The notes: a model not told the origin generated them from the sequence alone. A stretch of DNA of 45,173 nucleotides from an uncultured Rhodospirillales bacterium (GCA_937127205.1 CAKZLS010000092.1:1-45173); one strand, 5' to 3'; shown: positions 34,407 to 43,869, counted from the stretch's first letter. Made by a program: numbers and translations.

Positions 34407-36998
34407 ATGGAACTGGAAAAATATACGGAAAGGTCTAGGGGGTTCATTCAGTCGGCCCAAACCCTCGCACTTCGAAGCGATCACCAACAACTAACGCCGT
34501 TGCATATCCTCAAGGTTCTGCTTGAGGACAAGGAAGGGCTCGCGGCAAACCTCATTCGTGCCGCCGGCGGGGACCCCGCGCAGGCGCTAAGAGAAGTCGA
34601 GACCGAACTGGGTAAAATGCCCAAAATCTCCGGTGGCGGCGCCGGCCAGGTTTACTTGGCACCGGAGACCGCGCGGCTGTTCGAGCAGGCCGAGCAGATC
34701 GCCGAAAAGGCGGGCGACAGTTTCGTCACTGCCGAGCGCCTTCTGCTGGCGCTAGCACTAGCCGCGGAGACGCCGGGATCGCGTATCCTCGCTCAGGCGG
34801 GGGTCACGCCACAGACTTTGAATCAAGCCATCGAAGAGGTTCGCAAGGGCCGCGCGGCCAACAGCGCCACGGCCGAGGATTCCTATGATGCGCTGAAGAA
34901 GTACGCGCGCGACCTGACGGCCTTGGCGGGGGAAGGCAAGCTCGACCCCGTCATCGGGCGCGACGAGGAGATCCGCCGCACCGTTCAGGTGCTGTCTCGG
35001 CGGACCAAGAACAATCCCGTCCTGATCGGCGAAGCCGGGGTCGGCAAGACCGCCATCGTCGAGGGTTTGGCGCAGCGCATTGTCAGCGGCGACGTGCCGG
35101 AGACGCTGAAGGACAAAACGCTCATGGTCCTCGACCTCGGTGCGCTGGTCGCGGGCGCCAAGTTCCGGGGCGAGTTCGAAGAACGGCTCAAGGCCGTGCT
35201 CAACGAAACCACGGCCGCTGACGGCGAGATCATCCTGTTTATCGATGAGATGCACACCATCGTCGGCGCGGGCGCCGCGGAAGGCGCCATGGATGCGTCG
35301 AATCTGCTCAAACCGGCATTGGCGCGAGGCGAACTGCACTGCATCGGCGCAACGACGCTCAATGAGTATCGCAAGCACATCGAGAAGGACGCAGCGCTCG
35401 CGCGCCGGTTCCAGCCGGTGTTCGTGTCTCAGCCGGGGGTGGAAGACACCGTTTCCATCCTCCGAGGACTGAAGGAGAAATACGAACTCCACCATGGCGT
35501 ACGAATTACGGACGCCGCTCTGGTTTCGGCGGCAACTCTCAGCAATCGCTACATCACCGATCGGTTCCTCCCCGACAAGGCCATCGATTTGATGGACGAG
35601 GCCGCCAGCCGGCTGCGCATGCAGGTGGATTCCAAGCCCGAGGAAATCGACGAACTGGACCGCCGGATCGTTCAGTTGAAGATCGAGCGGGAGGCCCTGA
35701 AAAAAGAAGACGATCAGGCCTCCAAGGATCGACTGGTGAAGCTCGAGGAGGAACTGGGCGAACTGGAACCGCGTTCGGCGGAATTGACCAGCCAATGGCG
35801 GGCGGAAAAGGACGCCCTCGCCGGCGCAACCAAAATCAAGGAAGAACTGGACAACGCGCGGATCACAGTAGAGCGTTATCTGCGCGAGGGAGAGTACCAG
35901 AAAGCCGGCGAGCTACAGTACTCGGCGATTCCCGAACTTGAACGGAAACTGCAGGCAGCCGAGGATGCGGAGAGCAACCGCATGCTCGAAGAGGCGGTCA
36001 CCGCCCAGCATGTGGCCGGCATCGTTTCCCGCTGGACCGGCATTCCCGTCGACAAGATGCTGGAAGGCGAGCGTGACAAGCTGCTGCAGATGGAACAGAA
36101 CCTGAGCAAGCGGGTGGTCGGCCAGGAGGAGGCGCTGACCGCCGTTGCCAACGCCGTTCGCCGCGCTCGCGCCGGTCTTCAGGACGCCAATCGCCCGATC
36201 GGTTCGTTCTTGTTCCTTGGGCCTACCGGCGTCGGCAAAACGGAGTTGACCAAGGCGCTGGCCGAGTTCCTGTTCGACGACGAGACGGCAATGGTGCGCG
36301 TCGATATGTCCGAGTACATGGAGAAGCACTCGGTGGCCCGTCTCATCGGCGCGCCTCCGGGTTACGTGGGCTATGAGGAAGGCGGCGCGTTGACCGAGGC
36401 GGTGCGCCGGCGTCCGTACCAGGTCATTCTTTTCGATGAGGTGGAGAAAGCCCACCCGGACGTGTTCAACGTGCTGTTGCAGGTTCTTGACGACGGGCGG
36501 CTGACCGACGGGCAGGGACGCACCGTGGATTTCCGCAACACGCTGATTATTCTCACATCGAACCTGGGTGGCGACATCCTCGCCGGTCAGGGTGAGGGCC
36601 ACGATTCCAGCGAGGTCCGCGAGCAGGTCATGACCATGGTCCGCGCTGCCTTCAAGCCGGAATTCCTCAACCGTCTCGACGAGATCATCTTGTTCCACCG
36701 CCTGTTCCCGGAACAAATGGATGCCATTGTTGAAATCCAGCTTGGAAGGCTGCGGGATTTGCTGGCGGATCGCAAAATCTCGCTCAACCTCGACCAGGCC
36801 GCCATCTCCTGGCTGGCCAAGGCCGGGTACGATCCCGTCTATGGCGCGCGGCCGCTCAAGCGGGTGATCCAGAGGGATCTACAAAACCCGCTCGCCACCC
36901 TTGTCCTCGAAGGGCAGGTCAATGACGGCGACATAGTGAATGTTTCCGCGAGTGAAGGTGGCCTGACCATCAATGGGGTGCAGGCCGAAGCGGCCTAA
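34407..36998 (+). CDS. clpB: ATP-dependent disaggregase ClpB
   Basis: ClpB is the AAA+ chaperone that, with DnaK, rescues aggregated proteins. The 863-residue product has the N domain (about 1-145) and a first AAA+ module with Walker A GEAGVGKT at 208-215. The coiled-coil M domain (about 405-530) distinguishes ClpB from ClpA/C. The second AAA+ module has GPTGVGKT at 605-612. I prefer the ATG at 34407, giving MELEKYTERSRGF, to a TTG 24 nt upstream. No convincing heat-shock sigma-factor site was found in the 158-bp upstream gap. A stem-loop follows the stop. Confidence 0.97.
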   Translation: MELEKYTERSRGFIQSAQTLALRSDHQQLTPLHILKVLLEDKEGLAANLIRAAGGDPAQALREVETELGKMPKISGGGAGQVYLAPETARLFEQAEQIAEKAGDSFVTAERLLLALALAAETPGSRILAQAGVTPQTLNQAIEEVRKGRAANSATAEDSYDALKKYARDLTALAGEGKLDPVIGRDEEIRRTVQVLSRRTKNNPVLIGEAGVGKTAIVEGLAQRIVSGDVPETLKDKTLMVLDLGALVAGAKFRGEFEERLKAVLNETTAADGEIILFIDEMHTIVGAGAAEGAMDASNLLKPALARGELHCIGATTLNEYRKHIEKDAALARRFQPVFVSQPGVEDTVSILRGLKEKYELHHGVRITDAALVSAATLSNRYITDRFLPDKAIDLMDEAASRLRMQVDSKPEEIDELDRRIVQLKIEREALKKEDDQASKDRLVKLEEELGELEPRSAELTSQWRAEKDALAGATKIKEELDNARITVERYLREGEYQKAGELQYSAIPELERKLQAAEDAESNRMLEEAVTAQHVAGIVSRWTGIPVDKMLEGERDKLLQMEQNLSKRVVGQEEALTAVANAVRRARAGLQDANRPIGSFLFLGPTGVGKTELTKALAEFLFDDETAMVRVDMSEYMEKHSVARLIGAPPGYVGYEEGGALTEAVRRRPYQVILFDEVEKAHPDVFNVLLQVLDDGRLTDGQGRTVDFRNTLIILTSNLGGDILAGQGEGHDSSEVREQVMTMVRAAFKPEFLNRLDEIILFHRLFPEQMDAIVEIQLGRLRDLLADRKISLNLDQAAISWLAKAGYDPVYGARPLKRVIQRDLQNPLATLVLEGQVNDGDIVNVSASEGGLTINGVQAEAA

Positions 36999-37007
36999 CT
37001 TCTCACC

Positions 37008-37041
37008 GGATCCGATCGAGTAGTTCGCTCGATCGGATTCC
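37008..37041 (+). terminator. Stem-loop after clpB, possible terminator
   Basis: ATCCGATCGAG (37010-37020) pairs over 11 bp with CTCGATCGGAT (37028-37038) around a 7-nt loop, with flanking GG/CC pairs across a bulged T. The downstream sequence is pyrimidine-rich but not a clean T-run. It starts 9 nt after the clpB stop, so transcript termination or 3'-end protection is likely. Confidence 0.5.
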
Positions 37042-37163
37042 CTTGCCCTAAAGACCGAATGGCGAACGGTTCTCAGTTGCATTTTCCGAAGGACAGAGTG
37101 CGGAAGAGGTTGAAACTTTATGCCTTCGCCATGTACCGTGACTAAATGATCGGTCGATAGTAA

Positions 37164-37178
37164 TGACCGTTGGTAAAA
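37164..37178. repeat. TACCAACG-family element, copy 3
   Basis: TGACCGTTGGTA (37164-37175) followed by AAAGG resembles the right arm of the inverted repeat after trpS and the dyad before glnD (11 of 12 positions in pairwise comparison). A small CGGTC/GACCG stem (37151-37155 with 37165-37169) overlaps it. It lies in the 255-bp gap between clpB and the hemerythrin gene. Confidence 0.4.
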
Positions 37179-37253
37179 GGCGCGACAGGGGCGCCAATAT
37201 CATCTCTCATGCTGGGTTTCGCGCAGCGCCGGTCAATTCAAGAGTGGGGACAC

Positions 37254-37835
37254 ATGACGGACGTCATACGGATCCTATGCCGGGAACACGAGAATACCCT
37301 TACATTAATCAGGACTCTCGAACGTCAGGTCGCCATATCCGAACGGGGCGAGGTGCCCGACTACGATATCGTCGAGGGCATCGCCGACTACTTTCTCAGT
37401 TATCCCGATTTATACCATCACCCCAAGGAGAATTTGGTGTTTGCCAAGCTGCGCGAGCGCGATCCGGCCGCGGCTAGCAACATCGGCGACCTCCAGGGCG
37501 AGCATGACGAAATCGCGTTGCGGACCCGCGACTTCTCTGCCGCCGCACGGTCCATGCGGGGTGGTGTCGCCGTTGCCGGGATACCATTTGAAAAGTGGGC
37601 AGGAAACTTTATCGAATTCCAGAAGCAACACATGGAAAACGAGGAACGGTTGTTTTTTCCCGTCGCGCTGGAGGTCTTAACGCCCCAGGACTGGCAGGAA
37701 CTAGAAGCCAAGATGATGGACCAGGACGACCCTCTGTTCGGCGAACGGGTTGGCGAGCGCTACGAGGTTCTCCATGCCAACATCCTCCAGTGGGAAAACG
37801 CTGATCGGCAACGGCAAAACGAAAATTATCGGTGA
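37254..37835 (+). CDS. Hemerythrin HHE-domain protein
   Basis: A 193-residue protein of the HHE cation-binding family. The expected iron ligands appear in order: His12 (REHENT), the YHHPKENLVF segment (His55/56 with Glu), the GEHDEI motif near residue 84, and QKQHMENEERLFF near 126. Bacterial members bind diiron and are used in oxygen or NO sensing, carriage, or repair of damaged Fe centres. I chose the ATG at 37254 because homology begins with VIRILCREHENT; an upstream in-frame start at 37170 falls inside the repeat element. Its 3' end overlaps the oppositely oriented meaB by 10 nt. Confidence 0.88.
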   Translation: MTDVIRILCREHENTLTLIRTLERQVAISERGEVPDYDIVEGIADYFLSYPDLYHHPKENLVFAKLRERDPAAASNIGDLQGEHDEIALRTRDFSAAARSMRGGVAVAGIPFEKWAGNFIEFQKQHMENEERLFFPVALEVLTPQDWQELEAKMMDQDDPLFGERVGERYEVLHANILQWENADRQRQNENYR

Positions 37836-38875
37836 AATGCCTGCAGAATACGGTCGACCGCGAGTGTGGTCGTCAGGCGGCCCTCTGAGACGTCTTTTTC
37901 GATAAGGGGGAGTTCTTCGATCACCTGCGGATGGGTCTTCAGAGAAGTCATCAGCCGGTCTTCGAGCATCGCCCACATCCAGCGAATGCGCTGACGCCGC
38001 CGCTTGTCCTGCAACTCGCCGGTTTCCAGAAGCTTGTTTTTGTGTTCGTCAAGTTTGTCCCAAAGAGTGTCGAGGCCCATGTTGGTGAGCCCGCTGCACA
38101 ACACCACCGGCGGATCCCAATTCGGGCTAGAGTGTTTCATGATCTTCAGGGCGTTGCGGTAGTGGACCGCGGCCTGCTTGGCTTTGACTTCGTCGCTGTC
38201 GGCCTTGTTGATGGCGATCATGTCGGCGATTTCGAGAACGCCTTTCTTGATCCCTTGAAGCTCGTCGCCGGCGCCCGGCAGCATCAGCACCAGGAAGAAG
38301 TCACTCATCTCGGAAACGGCGACCTCGCTCTGGCCGGCCCCGACCGTTTCAACCAAGATCACATCGAAGCCGGCGGCCTCGCATACCACCATGGTTGCCC
38401 GCGTCGCCCGCGCGACACCGCCCAGCGTTCCCGATGACGGGGACGGGCGGATAAACGCATTTGGCTGAACGGACAACTCCTGCATGCGGGTTTTGTCGCC
38501 GAGGATACTGCCGCCGCTGACCGTACTGCTTGGGTCGACCGCGAGAACGGCCACCTTGTAATCCGAACGCGTCAGGTTGCAGCCGAACGCCTCAATGAAG
38601 GTGCTCTTGCCGACCCCGGGAACACCCGTGATACCGATACGATGGGCGCGTTTTTCATGCGGGACGCCGCGAATATGCTCCAAGAGGCGGAGCAGGATTT
38701 CCTGCCCCATCTCCTGATGCCGTGCATTGCGGCTCTCGATGATTGTAATGGTCCGGCCCAGCATTGTCCGGTCACCGGACAACACGCCGTCCACATAATC
38801 ATCCACCGTATATGTTGGTCGCCGGCGAACGCGGACAACCTCCGGCGCGTACGCGCCCTCGGGGCCGATGGTCAT
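37826..38875 (-). CDS. meaB: Methylmalonyl-CoA mutase-associated GTPase MeaB
   Basis: MeaB is the G3E-family GTPase that guards and reloads the cobalamin cofactor of methylmalonyl-CoA mutase. The 349-residue protein has Walker A GVPGVGKS at 84-91, the VDPSS motif, ETVGAGQSE (switch region) and NKAD for guanine recognition. It is encoded 3 nt after mutB on the same strand, as expected for a partner of the mutase. Its stop codon overlaps the end of the hemerythrin gene, so the two transcripts are complementary at their 3' ends. Confidence 0.95.
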   Translation of the reverse strand: MTIGPEGAYAPEVVRVRRRPTYTVDDYVDGVLSGDRTMLGRTITIIESRNARHQEMGQEILLRLLEHIRGVPHEKRAHRIGITGVPGVGKSTFIEAFGCNLTRSDYKVAVLAVDPSSTVSGGSILGDKTRMQELSVQPNAFIRPSPSSGTLGGVARATRATMVVCEAAGFDVILVETVGAGQSEVAVSEMSDFFLVLMLPGAGDELQGIKKGVLEIADMIAINKADSDEVKAKQAAVHYRNALKIMKHSSPNWDPPVVLCSGLTNMGLDTLWDKLDEHKNKLLETGELQDKRRRQRIRWMWAMLEDRLMTSLKTHPQVIEELPLIEKDVSEGRLTTTLAVDRILQAFHR

Positions 38876-38878
38876 GAT

Positions 38879-41083
38879 TTAGGCGGCTTCGCTGGTGTAG
38901 CCCAAGACGTTATTCAGTTCCGCGATCAAGGACATGGCCGCTTCGCCGATGACTGTACCCGGCGGGAAGATGGCGGTGGCGCCGGCCTTGTACAACTCGT
39001 CATAGTCCTGCGGCGGAATGACGCCGCCGACCACGATCAAGATGTCTTCACGCCCCAGCTTGTCCAACTCCGCCCGAAGCTCGGGCACCAAAGTGAGGTG
39101 ACCGGCGGCGAGCGAACTGGCACCCACGAGGTGCACATCGTTTTCCGCCGCCTGACGCGCGACTTCCGCGGGAGTCTGGAACAGCGGTCCAATATCCACG
39201 TCGAAGCCGAGATCGGCAAATGCACTGGCGATCACCTTCTGACCGCGATCGTGACCGTCCTGACCCATCTTGGCGATGAGAATACGCGGGCGGCGGCCAT
39301 CGTTGGCTTCGAACTCGTCGACCATTTTGTGGGCTTTGCTCACCATGTCCGATGTCTCCCCGACTGCACCACTGTAAATACCGGAGATGGTCCGGATCTC
39401 GGCCTTGTGACGGCCCCAGACCTTTTCCAGCGCATCGCTGATTTCGCCGACGCTGCACCGTGCCCGCGCCGCTTCGATGCCAAGCGCCAGAAGGTTGCCT
39501 CCGCCGCTCTCGGCGCATCGCGTGAGAGCATGGAGTTTCTCCTCCACCTCCTTGGGATCGCGGTTGGACCGCAGCTCCTCGAGCTGAGCGATCTGCTGGC
39601 GGCGCACCTGGGCATTCTCGACCTTGAGCACCTCGATCTTCTCGGCTTCGTCCAGCCGGTACTTGTTGACGCCGACCACGGTCTGCTTCCCGGCATCAAT
39701 CCGCGCTTGGGTCCGGGCGGCTGCTTCCTCGATGCGAAGTTTCGGAATGCCCTGCTCGATGGCCTTGGCCATACCGCCGGATTCCTCCACTTCTTGGATG
39801 TGGCTCCAGGCCTTCTCCGCCAGGTCGCGGGTCAGGCGTTCCACGTAATAGCTGCCGCCCCAAGGATCGATCACCTGCGTGGTACCGCTTTCCTGCTGCA
39901 GGAACAGCTGGGTGTTGCGGGCGATCCGCGCGGAGAAGTCGGTGGGAAGCGCCAGCGCTTCGTCGAACGAATTGGTGTGCAGCGACTGAGTGTGCCCCTG
40001 GGTCGCCGCCATCGCCTCGACACACGTACGGACCACGTTGTTGTAGACGTCCTGCGCGGTCAGGCTCCAGCCTGAGGTCTGTGAGTGGGTGCGGAGCGCC
40101 AGCGACTTGTTGGTCTTGGGGTCGAACTGTTTGATCAGCTTCGACCACAGCATGCGTGCCGCCCGCATCTTGGCGACTTCCATGTAGAAGTTCATGCCGA
40201 TGGCCCAGAAGAACGACAGACGCGGTGCGAACTGATCGATGGTCAGTCCGGCGTTCATGCCGGCGCGGGCGTACTCGACGCCGTCGGCCAGGGTATACGC
40301 CATCTCCAGATCCGCCGTCGCTCCCGCTTCCTGCATATGGTAGCCGGAAATGCTGATGCTGTTGAACTTCGGCATGTTCTGCGATGTAAACGAGAAAATG
40401 TCGGAGATGATCTGCATCGAGGGCGAGGGCGGATAGATGTAGGTGTTGCGGACCATGAACTCCTTGAGGATGTCGTTCTGGATGGTACCGGCCAGTTGCT
40501 GCGGTTTGACGCCCTGCTCCTCGGCGGCGACGATGTACAGCGACAGGATCGGCAGTACCGCTCCGTTCATAGTCATCGACACGGTCATTTCATCGAGCGG
40601 AATCCGGTCGAAGAGAACGCGCATGTCGGTGATGGAGTCGATGGCCACGCCGGCCATGCCCACGTCGCCCGCCACCCGCGGATTGTCGGAGTCATAGCCG
40701 CGGTGAGTGGCCAGGTCGAACGCCACCGAAAGGCCTTTCTGACCCGCCGCCAGATTCCGGCGGTAAAAGGCGTTACTGTCTTTCGCGGTGGAGAAGCCCG
40801 CGTACTGACGCACCGTCCACGGACGGGTCACGTACATGGTGGAATAGGGCCCGCGGACATAAGGCGGAATACCGGCCATGGTGTCCAGGTGGTCGAGCCC
40901 CTCGAGGTCGTCCGCCGAATAGAACGGCTTGACGTTAACGAGTTCGGGCGTCTCCCAAAGGAACTCTTCGGGAGATTTCCCGGTTTCCTTCTTGAAGCGC
41001 GCGGCCCAGTCGGCATAGCTGCCGCCACCCGGGGCGTTTTGGGTATCGAGGTGGATGTCGGAGAAATTGGGAATACCAGTCAT
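38879..41083 (-). CDS. mutB: Methylmalonyl-CoA mutase large (catalytic) subunit
   Basis: This adenosylcobalamin enzyme interconverts succinyl-CoA and methylmalonyl-CoA. The 734-residue product has the CoA-binding TIM barrel (about 40-560; FAGFSTAKDSNAFYRRNLAAGQKGLSVAFDL is typical in the N-terminal part). The C-terminal cobalamin domain carries the DxHxxG motif, Asp609-Gly-His611 in GQDGHDRG, with His611 as the lower cobalt ligand. It follows mutA by 3 nt and precedes meaB by 3 nt, so the three are one operon. The propionyl-CoA carboxylase and epimerase genes are not in the window. Confidence 0.96.
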   Translation of the reverse strand: MTGIPNFSDIHLDTQNAPGGGSYADWAARFKKETGKSPEEFLWETPELVNVKPFYSADDLEGLDHLDTMAGIPPYVRGPYSTMYVTRPWTVRQYAGFSTAKDSNAFYRRNLAAGQKGLSVAFDLATHRGYDSDNPRVAGDVGMAGVAIDSITDMRVLFDRIPLDEMTVSMTMNGAVLPILSLYIVAAEEQGVKPQQLAGTIQNDILKEFMVRNTYIYPPSPSMQIISDIFSFTSQNMPKFNSISISGYHMQEAGATADLEMAYTLADGVEYARAGMNAGLTIDQFAPRLSFFWAIGMNFYMEVAKMRAARMLWSKLIKQFDPKTNKSLALRTHSQTSGWSLTAQDVYNNVVRTCVEAMAATQGHTQSLHTNSFDEALALPTDFSARIARNTQLFLQQESGTTQVIDPWGGSYYVERLTRDLAEKAWSHIQEVEESGGMAKAIEQGIPKLRIEEAAARTQARIDAGKQTVVGVNKYRLDEAEKIEVLKVENAQVRRQQIAQLEELRSNRDPKEVEEKLHALTRCAESGGGNLLALGIEAARARCSVGEISDALEKVWGRHKAEIRTISGIYSGAVGETSDMVSKAHKMVDEFEANDGRRPRILIAKMGQDGHDRGQKVIASAFADLGFDVDIGPLFQTPAEVARQAAENDVHLVGASSLAAGHLTLVPELRAELDKLGREDILIVVGGVIPPQDYDELYKAGATAIFPPGTVIGEAAMSLIAELNNVLGYTSEAA

Positions 41084-41086
41084 GGG

Positions 41087-43192
41087 TCAGATCACTCCCA
41101 GAAGCTCGAGAGCGGAACGCGTGGTTGCGTAAACGTCCCCTCCCATAAAGATGAATTCATCGACGCCGGCTTGCATGAAGGCGTCCTTGTTATCGCCCGG
41201 AGCGCCGGCCACATAGAGCCGTTCGCATCCGGCGGCTTTGAGAGCCGGGGCCACGCTCGGAACCATGTCCACGTAGATCGGGTCGGCCGAGCAGATAATG
41301 GCGATGCGCGCGCCGCTTTCCTTGAACGCTTTGGCGCACGCTTCGGCGTCCTCGAAGCCGTGGTTGGTCAGGGTCTCAATGCCGCCCACTTCGAAGAAGT
41401 TCTTGGCGAATGTGGCCCGCGCCGTGTGTTTCGCGATGGGGCCGAGGTTGGCAAGAAAAATCTGCGGACGTTTACCCGACTTCTCGAGACAAGCATCGCT
41501 CGCTTCGCGCAGGACTTCGAACTTCTCGGCCAACCTGTGACGCGGTAGTGCCGTAATCGTGGCAGCCTCACCACCAAGTGCGTCTGCCATGGCGCCGATG
41601 GTCATGCCTTCCGAAGCCGCTGCGAATACCGCACCCGCCATATCGCCCGCCGGGGCGTTTTGGAGCGTGGACGTGCCCGCTCCGGCGTTCTTTCTTGTGG
41701 TTTCCAGGCGTGCCGACGACGTCTTAGTGAGAGCGCCAAGGTCGGGCTTTTCCGGTGTGTCGGCGGTCTCGAGAATATTCGGGAACTCGCTGACCCCGGT
41801 AAGCGGATCTCGCCGCTTATCCAGGTTCTTTTCCCGGGTCGCATAGGACTCGGCAATCTGCTTGGCGAAGCTGCCGTCGTTGAGAACCGCGACGATGCCG
41901 CCGGCCTTTTCGATCTTCTGGAATTCGGCCCATGCGGCTTTCGCCATTTCGTCGGTGCGGGTTTCCACATACCAGGACCCGCCAGCCGGATCGATCACCA
42001 TGGCGACGTTCGACTCTTCGGCCAAGATGACGTGGGTGTTACGTGCGACCCGCCGCGCAATGTTGTCCGGGAGGCCAATCGCGTTGCTGTAGGGCAGTAC
42101 GGTGACGCTCTTGGCGCCGCCGACCGCCGCACTGAAGCACGAGACCGTGGCCCGCAGTGTGTTCACCCAGGGATCGCGTTTGCTCATCATCCGCTGGGCC
42201 GTAACCGCGTGCAGGTTCATGGCCCGGGCGTCTTCGCTGGCGCCGCAGGCCTCGGCCACGCGGCTCCAAAGTTTCCGCGCCGCGCGAAGTTTGCAGATGC
42301 CGAGGAACTGGTTGCAGTCCACCGAGTAGGTGAAAAGGATTTGCTTACAGGCGCTATCGATATCCATGCCTGCATCGGTCATGGCCCGGAGGTAGGCGAC
42401 GGCCGTCGCCATGGACGCGGCTAAGTCGTCGGTTTCGGACGCACCGGCATTGTGATACGCCGACGTATTGACGTTGACCGCCGTTACGTTGGGGTAGGCG
42501 GCGGCCGTGTGTTTCGCCAGTCCGGCCATTCGCGCGAGCATCGTATCCACGGGCGCCGGCAGCGTGCCGCTATCCGCCAGGGTTCCGATTGGATCGGCGT
42601 TGAAGGCGCCGAGCGCTTTTTCGGCGCCGATACCACGCCGTTCCCAAAGCGCCGCCAGCAATCCGGCGGCCGGCAAGAATTGAGCGCCCGCGTCGAGAAC
42701 AACGGGCGCCAGATCGAGATAAACACCTGTCAGCAACAGATCGAGATCGTCGACGGAGTAAACCATCACGCCGTCATCGCCGGCCAATTCCTTGGCATCT
42801 GCCGCGTCTGCGTCCAACCCGGCCCGTGCGGCCGCGTCGAACCGAACGATCAGCGACGTCACTCCGCGCGAGAGTTCTTTCAAGATGATGTCATTGCACT
42901 TCTGAGGGTCGGGATAGGCGTGAACTTGCCTGACATCCCAGTTTTCGACCCGATTGCCGGCGGCCGTGCTGCCGCGTGTATGCGGTTCCGCGCCCGGGAA
43001 TCCGGAGGGATCGCCGGTCGGGGGCCAGTCCTGCCGCGTATAGACCGGTCGAACAGACACTCCCTCGTAGGTTTTCGTGTACATCTTTTTTTCGAAAGGT
43101 GCGCCTTTAAGCGCTTTATTCACTTCGTCGACCCACTCGTCATATGAGGGAGTTGCGAAGTCTTCGACGAATTTGATCTGGCTATCGCTCAT
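41087..43192 (-). CDS. mutA: Methylmalonyl-CoA mutase small subunit
   Basis: The 701-residue protein is homologous to MutB along its length (barrel blocks such as CSEDARAMN-type and WVNTLRATVSCFSAAVGGAKSVTVLPY, then DPAGGSWYVE). It lacks the DxHxxG cobalamin motif in its C-terminal Rossmann-like domain (IFLANLGPIAKHTARATFA instead), the mark of the non-catalytic MutA subunit. I start at the ATG at 43192 (MSDSQIKFVEDFATPSYDEW); the frame remains open further upstream but without homology. Most alphaproteobacterial mutases I know of are single-chain, so a MutAB pair is of some taxonomic interest. Confidence 0.92.
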   Translation of the reverse strand: MSDSQIKFVEDFATPSYDEWVDEVNKALKGAPFEKKMYTKTYEGVSVRPVYTRQDWPPTGDPSGFPGAEPHTRGSTAAGNRVENWDVRQVHAYPDPQKCNDIILKELSRGVTSLIVRFDAAARAGLDADAADAKELAGDDGVMVYSVDDLDLLLTGVYLDLAPVVLDAGAQFLPAAGLLAALWERRGIGAEKALGAFNADPIGTLADSGTLPAPVDTMLARMAGLAKHTAAAYPNVTAVNVNTSAYHNAGASETDDLAASMATAVAYLRAMTDAGMDIDSACKQILFTYSVDCNQFLGICKLRAARKLWSRVAEACGASEDARAMNLHAVTAQRMMSKRDPWVNTLRATVSCFSAAVGGAKSVTVLPYSNAIGLPDNIARRVARNTHVILAEESNVAMVIDPAGGSWYVETRTDEMAKAAWAEFQKIEKAGGIVAVLNDGSFAKQIAESYATREKNLDKRRDPLTGVSEFPNILETADTPEKPDLGALTKTSSARLETTRKNAGAGTSTLQNAPAGDMAGAVFAAASEGMTIGAMADALGGEAATITALPRHRLAEKFEVLREASDACLEKSGKRPQIFLANLGPIAKHTARATFAKNFFEVGGIETLTNHGFEDAEACAKAFKESGARIAIICSADPIYVDMVPSVAPALKAAGCERLYVAGAPGDNKDAFMQAGVDEFIFMGGDVYATTRSALELLGVI

Positions 43193-43508
43193 GGAGATCC
43201 CGCCCCGGTTGTCATTTAAACTGTTCGTTTCGCCGCGCCATATGCATCCCTGAAAAACCGGCGCGAGCCCGACCGATCCTTTGAAAATCGGCTGTTTGCA
43301 TGTTCTTCCGTGAACGTAAGGCACCAGCCACAGAGCGTCAAGGAGTCCAGGCGGGCAGAAGAAGCTCTGTCGGAAAGGCTGGACCATTTCTCTTCCGAAT
43401 TGGAATTTCCGACCGCTGAGGAAGGTCATTGTCGCCTAATTCAGTTGCGCCGCGATGACGATGTCCTCATGTTTGCACCTTGCAGAAACCAATGGTTGGG
43501 AGGAGATC
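43193..43508. promoter_or_regulatory. Divergent control region of mutA and the parvulin gene
   Basis: This 316-bp gap has no supported gene; short open frames in it lack homology. It contains two TTTGCA elements, one at 43295-43300 and one in the near-dyad TTTGCA-CCT-TGCAGAAA at 43472-43488. TTTGC/GCAAA-type motifs are bound by the ScfR-family regulator PccR, which controls propionyl-CoA genes in other alphaproteobacteria, so these are candidate operators. I found no cobalamin riboswitch B12 box in either orientation. Confidence 0.35.
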
Positions 43509-43829
43509 ATGGCTGACACGGTGGGAGCATCGCATATTTTGCTGATGTACGAGGGCTCTATGCGCTCGACGGCGACCCGTTCCAAGGACGAGGCGCTGAC
43601 CGAAATGAAACAGATCAAAGGCGAACTGGACGGCGGTGCCGATTTCGCCATCCTTGCCGCCCAACACTCCGATTGCCCGTCGGGCGCCAAGGGCGGAGAA
43701 CTCGGCGCGTTCGGACGTGGACAAATGGTGCCGGAGTTCGATGCTGTCGCGTTCGATCTCGAGGTGGGCGGCGTCAGCGATGTGTTCGAAACACCCTTCG
43801 GCTATCACCTGATCCACCGAACCGCTTAG
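43509..43829 (+). CDS. Parvulin-type peptidylprolyl isomerase (single domain)
   Basis: The 106-residue protein is a stand-alone PpiC/parvulin domain, with ASHILL at the start, FAILAAQHSDCPSGAKGGELGAFGRGQMVPEFDAVAF in the middle and TPFGYHLIHRT at the end. These enzymes catalyse prolyl cis/trans isomerisation. No signal peptide is present, so it is probably cytoplasmic. The ATG at 43509 is preceded by a strong GGGAGGAG ribosome binding site, which decides this start over an upstream in-frame one at 43455. A bidirectional terminator follows. Confidence 0.92.
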   Translation: MADTVGASHILLMYEGSMRSTATRSKDEALTEMKQIKGELDGGADFAILAAQHSDCPSGAKGGELGAFGRGQMVPEFDAVAFDLEVGGVSDVFETPFGYHLIHRTA

Positions 43830-43844
43830 GAGTATAGGCAACAA

Positions 43845-43869
43845 AAAGGCGGGTTTGAAACCCGCCTTT
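43845..43869. terminator. Bidirectional terminator between the parvulin gene and frdD
   Basis: AAAGGCGGGTT (43845-43855) pairs over 11 bp with AACCCGCCTTT (43859-43869) around a 3-nt loop. The A-run before and T-rich stretch after make it a terminator for both the plus-strand parvulin gene and the minus-strand frd operon, which converge here. Confidence 0.9.

Noticed and set aside
38642..41548. Two long plus-strand frames (about 477 and 487 codons) opposite meaB/mutB/mutA
   Set aside because: The minus-strand genes have complete family motifs and tight operon spacing; the opposite frames show no family similarity and have low-complexity His/Arg/Gly-rich composition.
43193..43508. Cobalamin riboswitch ahead of the B12-dependent mutase genes
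   Set aside because: No B12 box or associated conserved segments were found on the minus strand.
43310..43516. Short plus-strand open frame of 68 codons before the parvulin gene
   Set aside because: It has no homology or ribosome binding site, overlaps the parvulin start in another frame, and lies in a probable control region.
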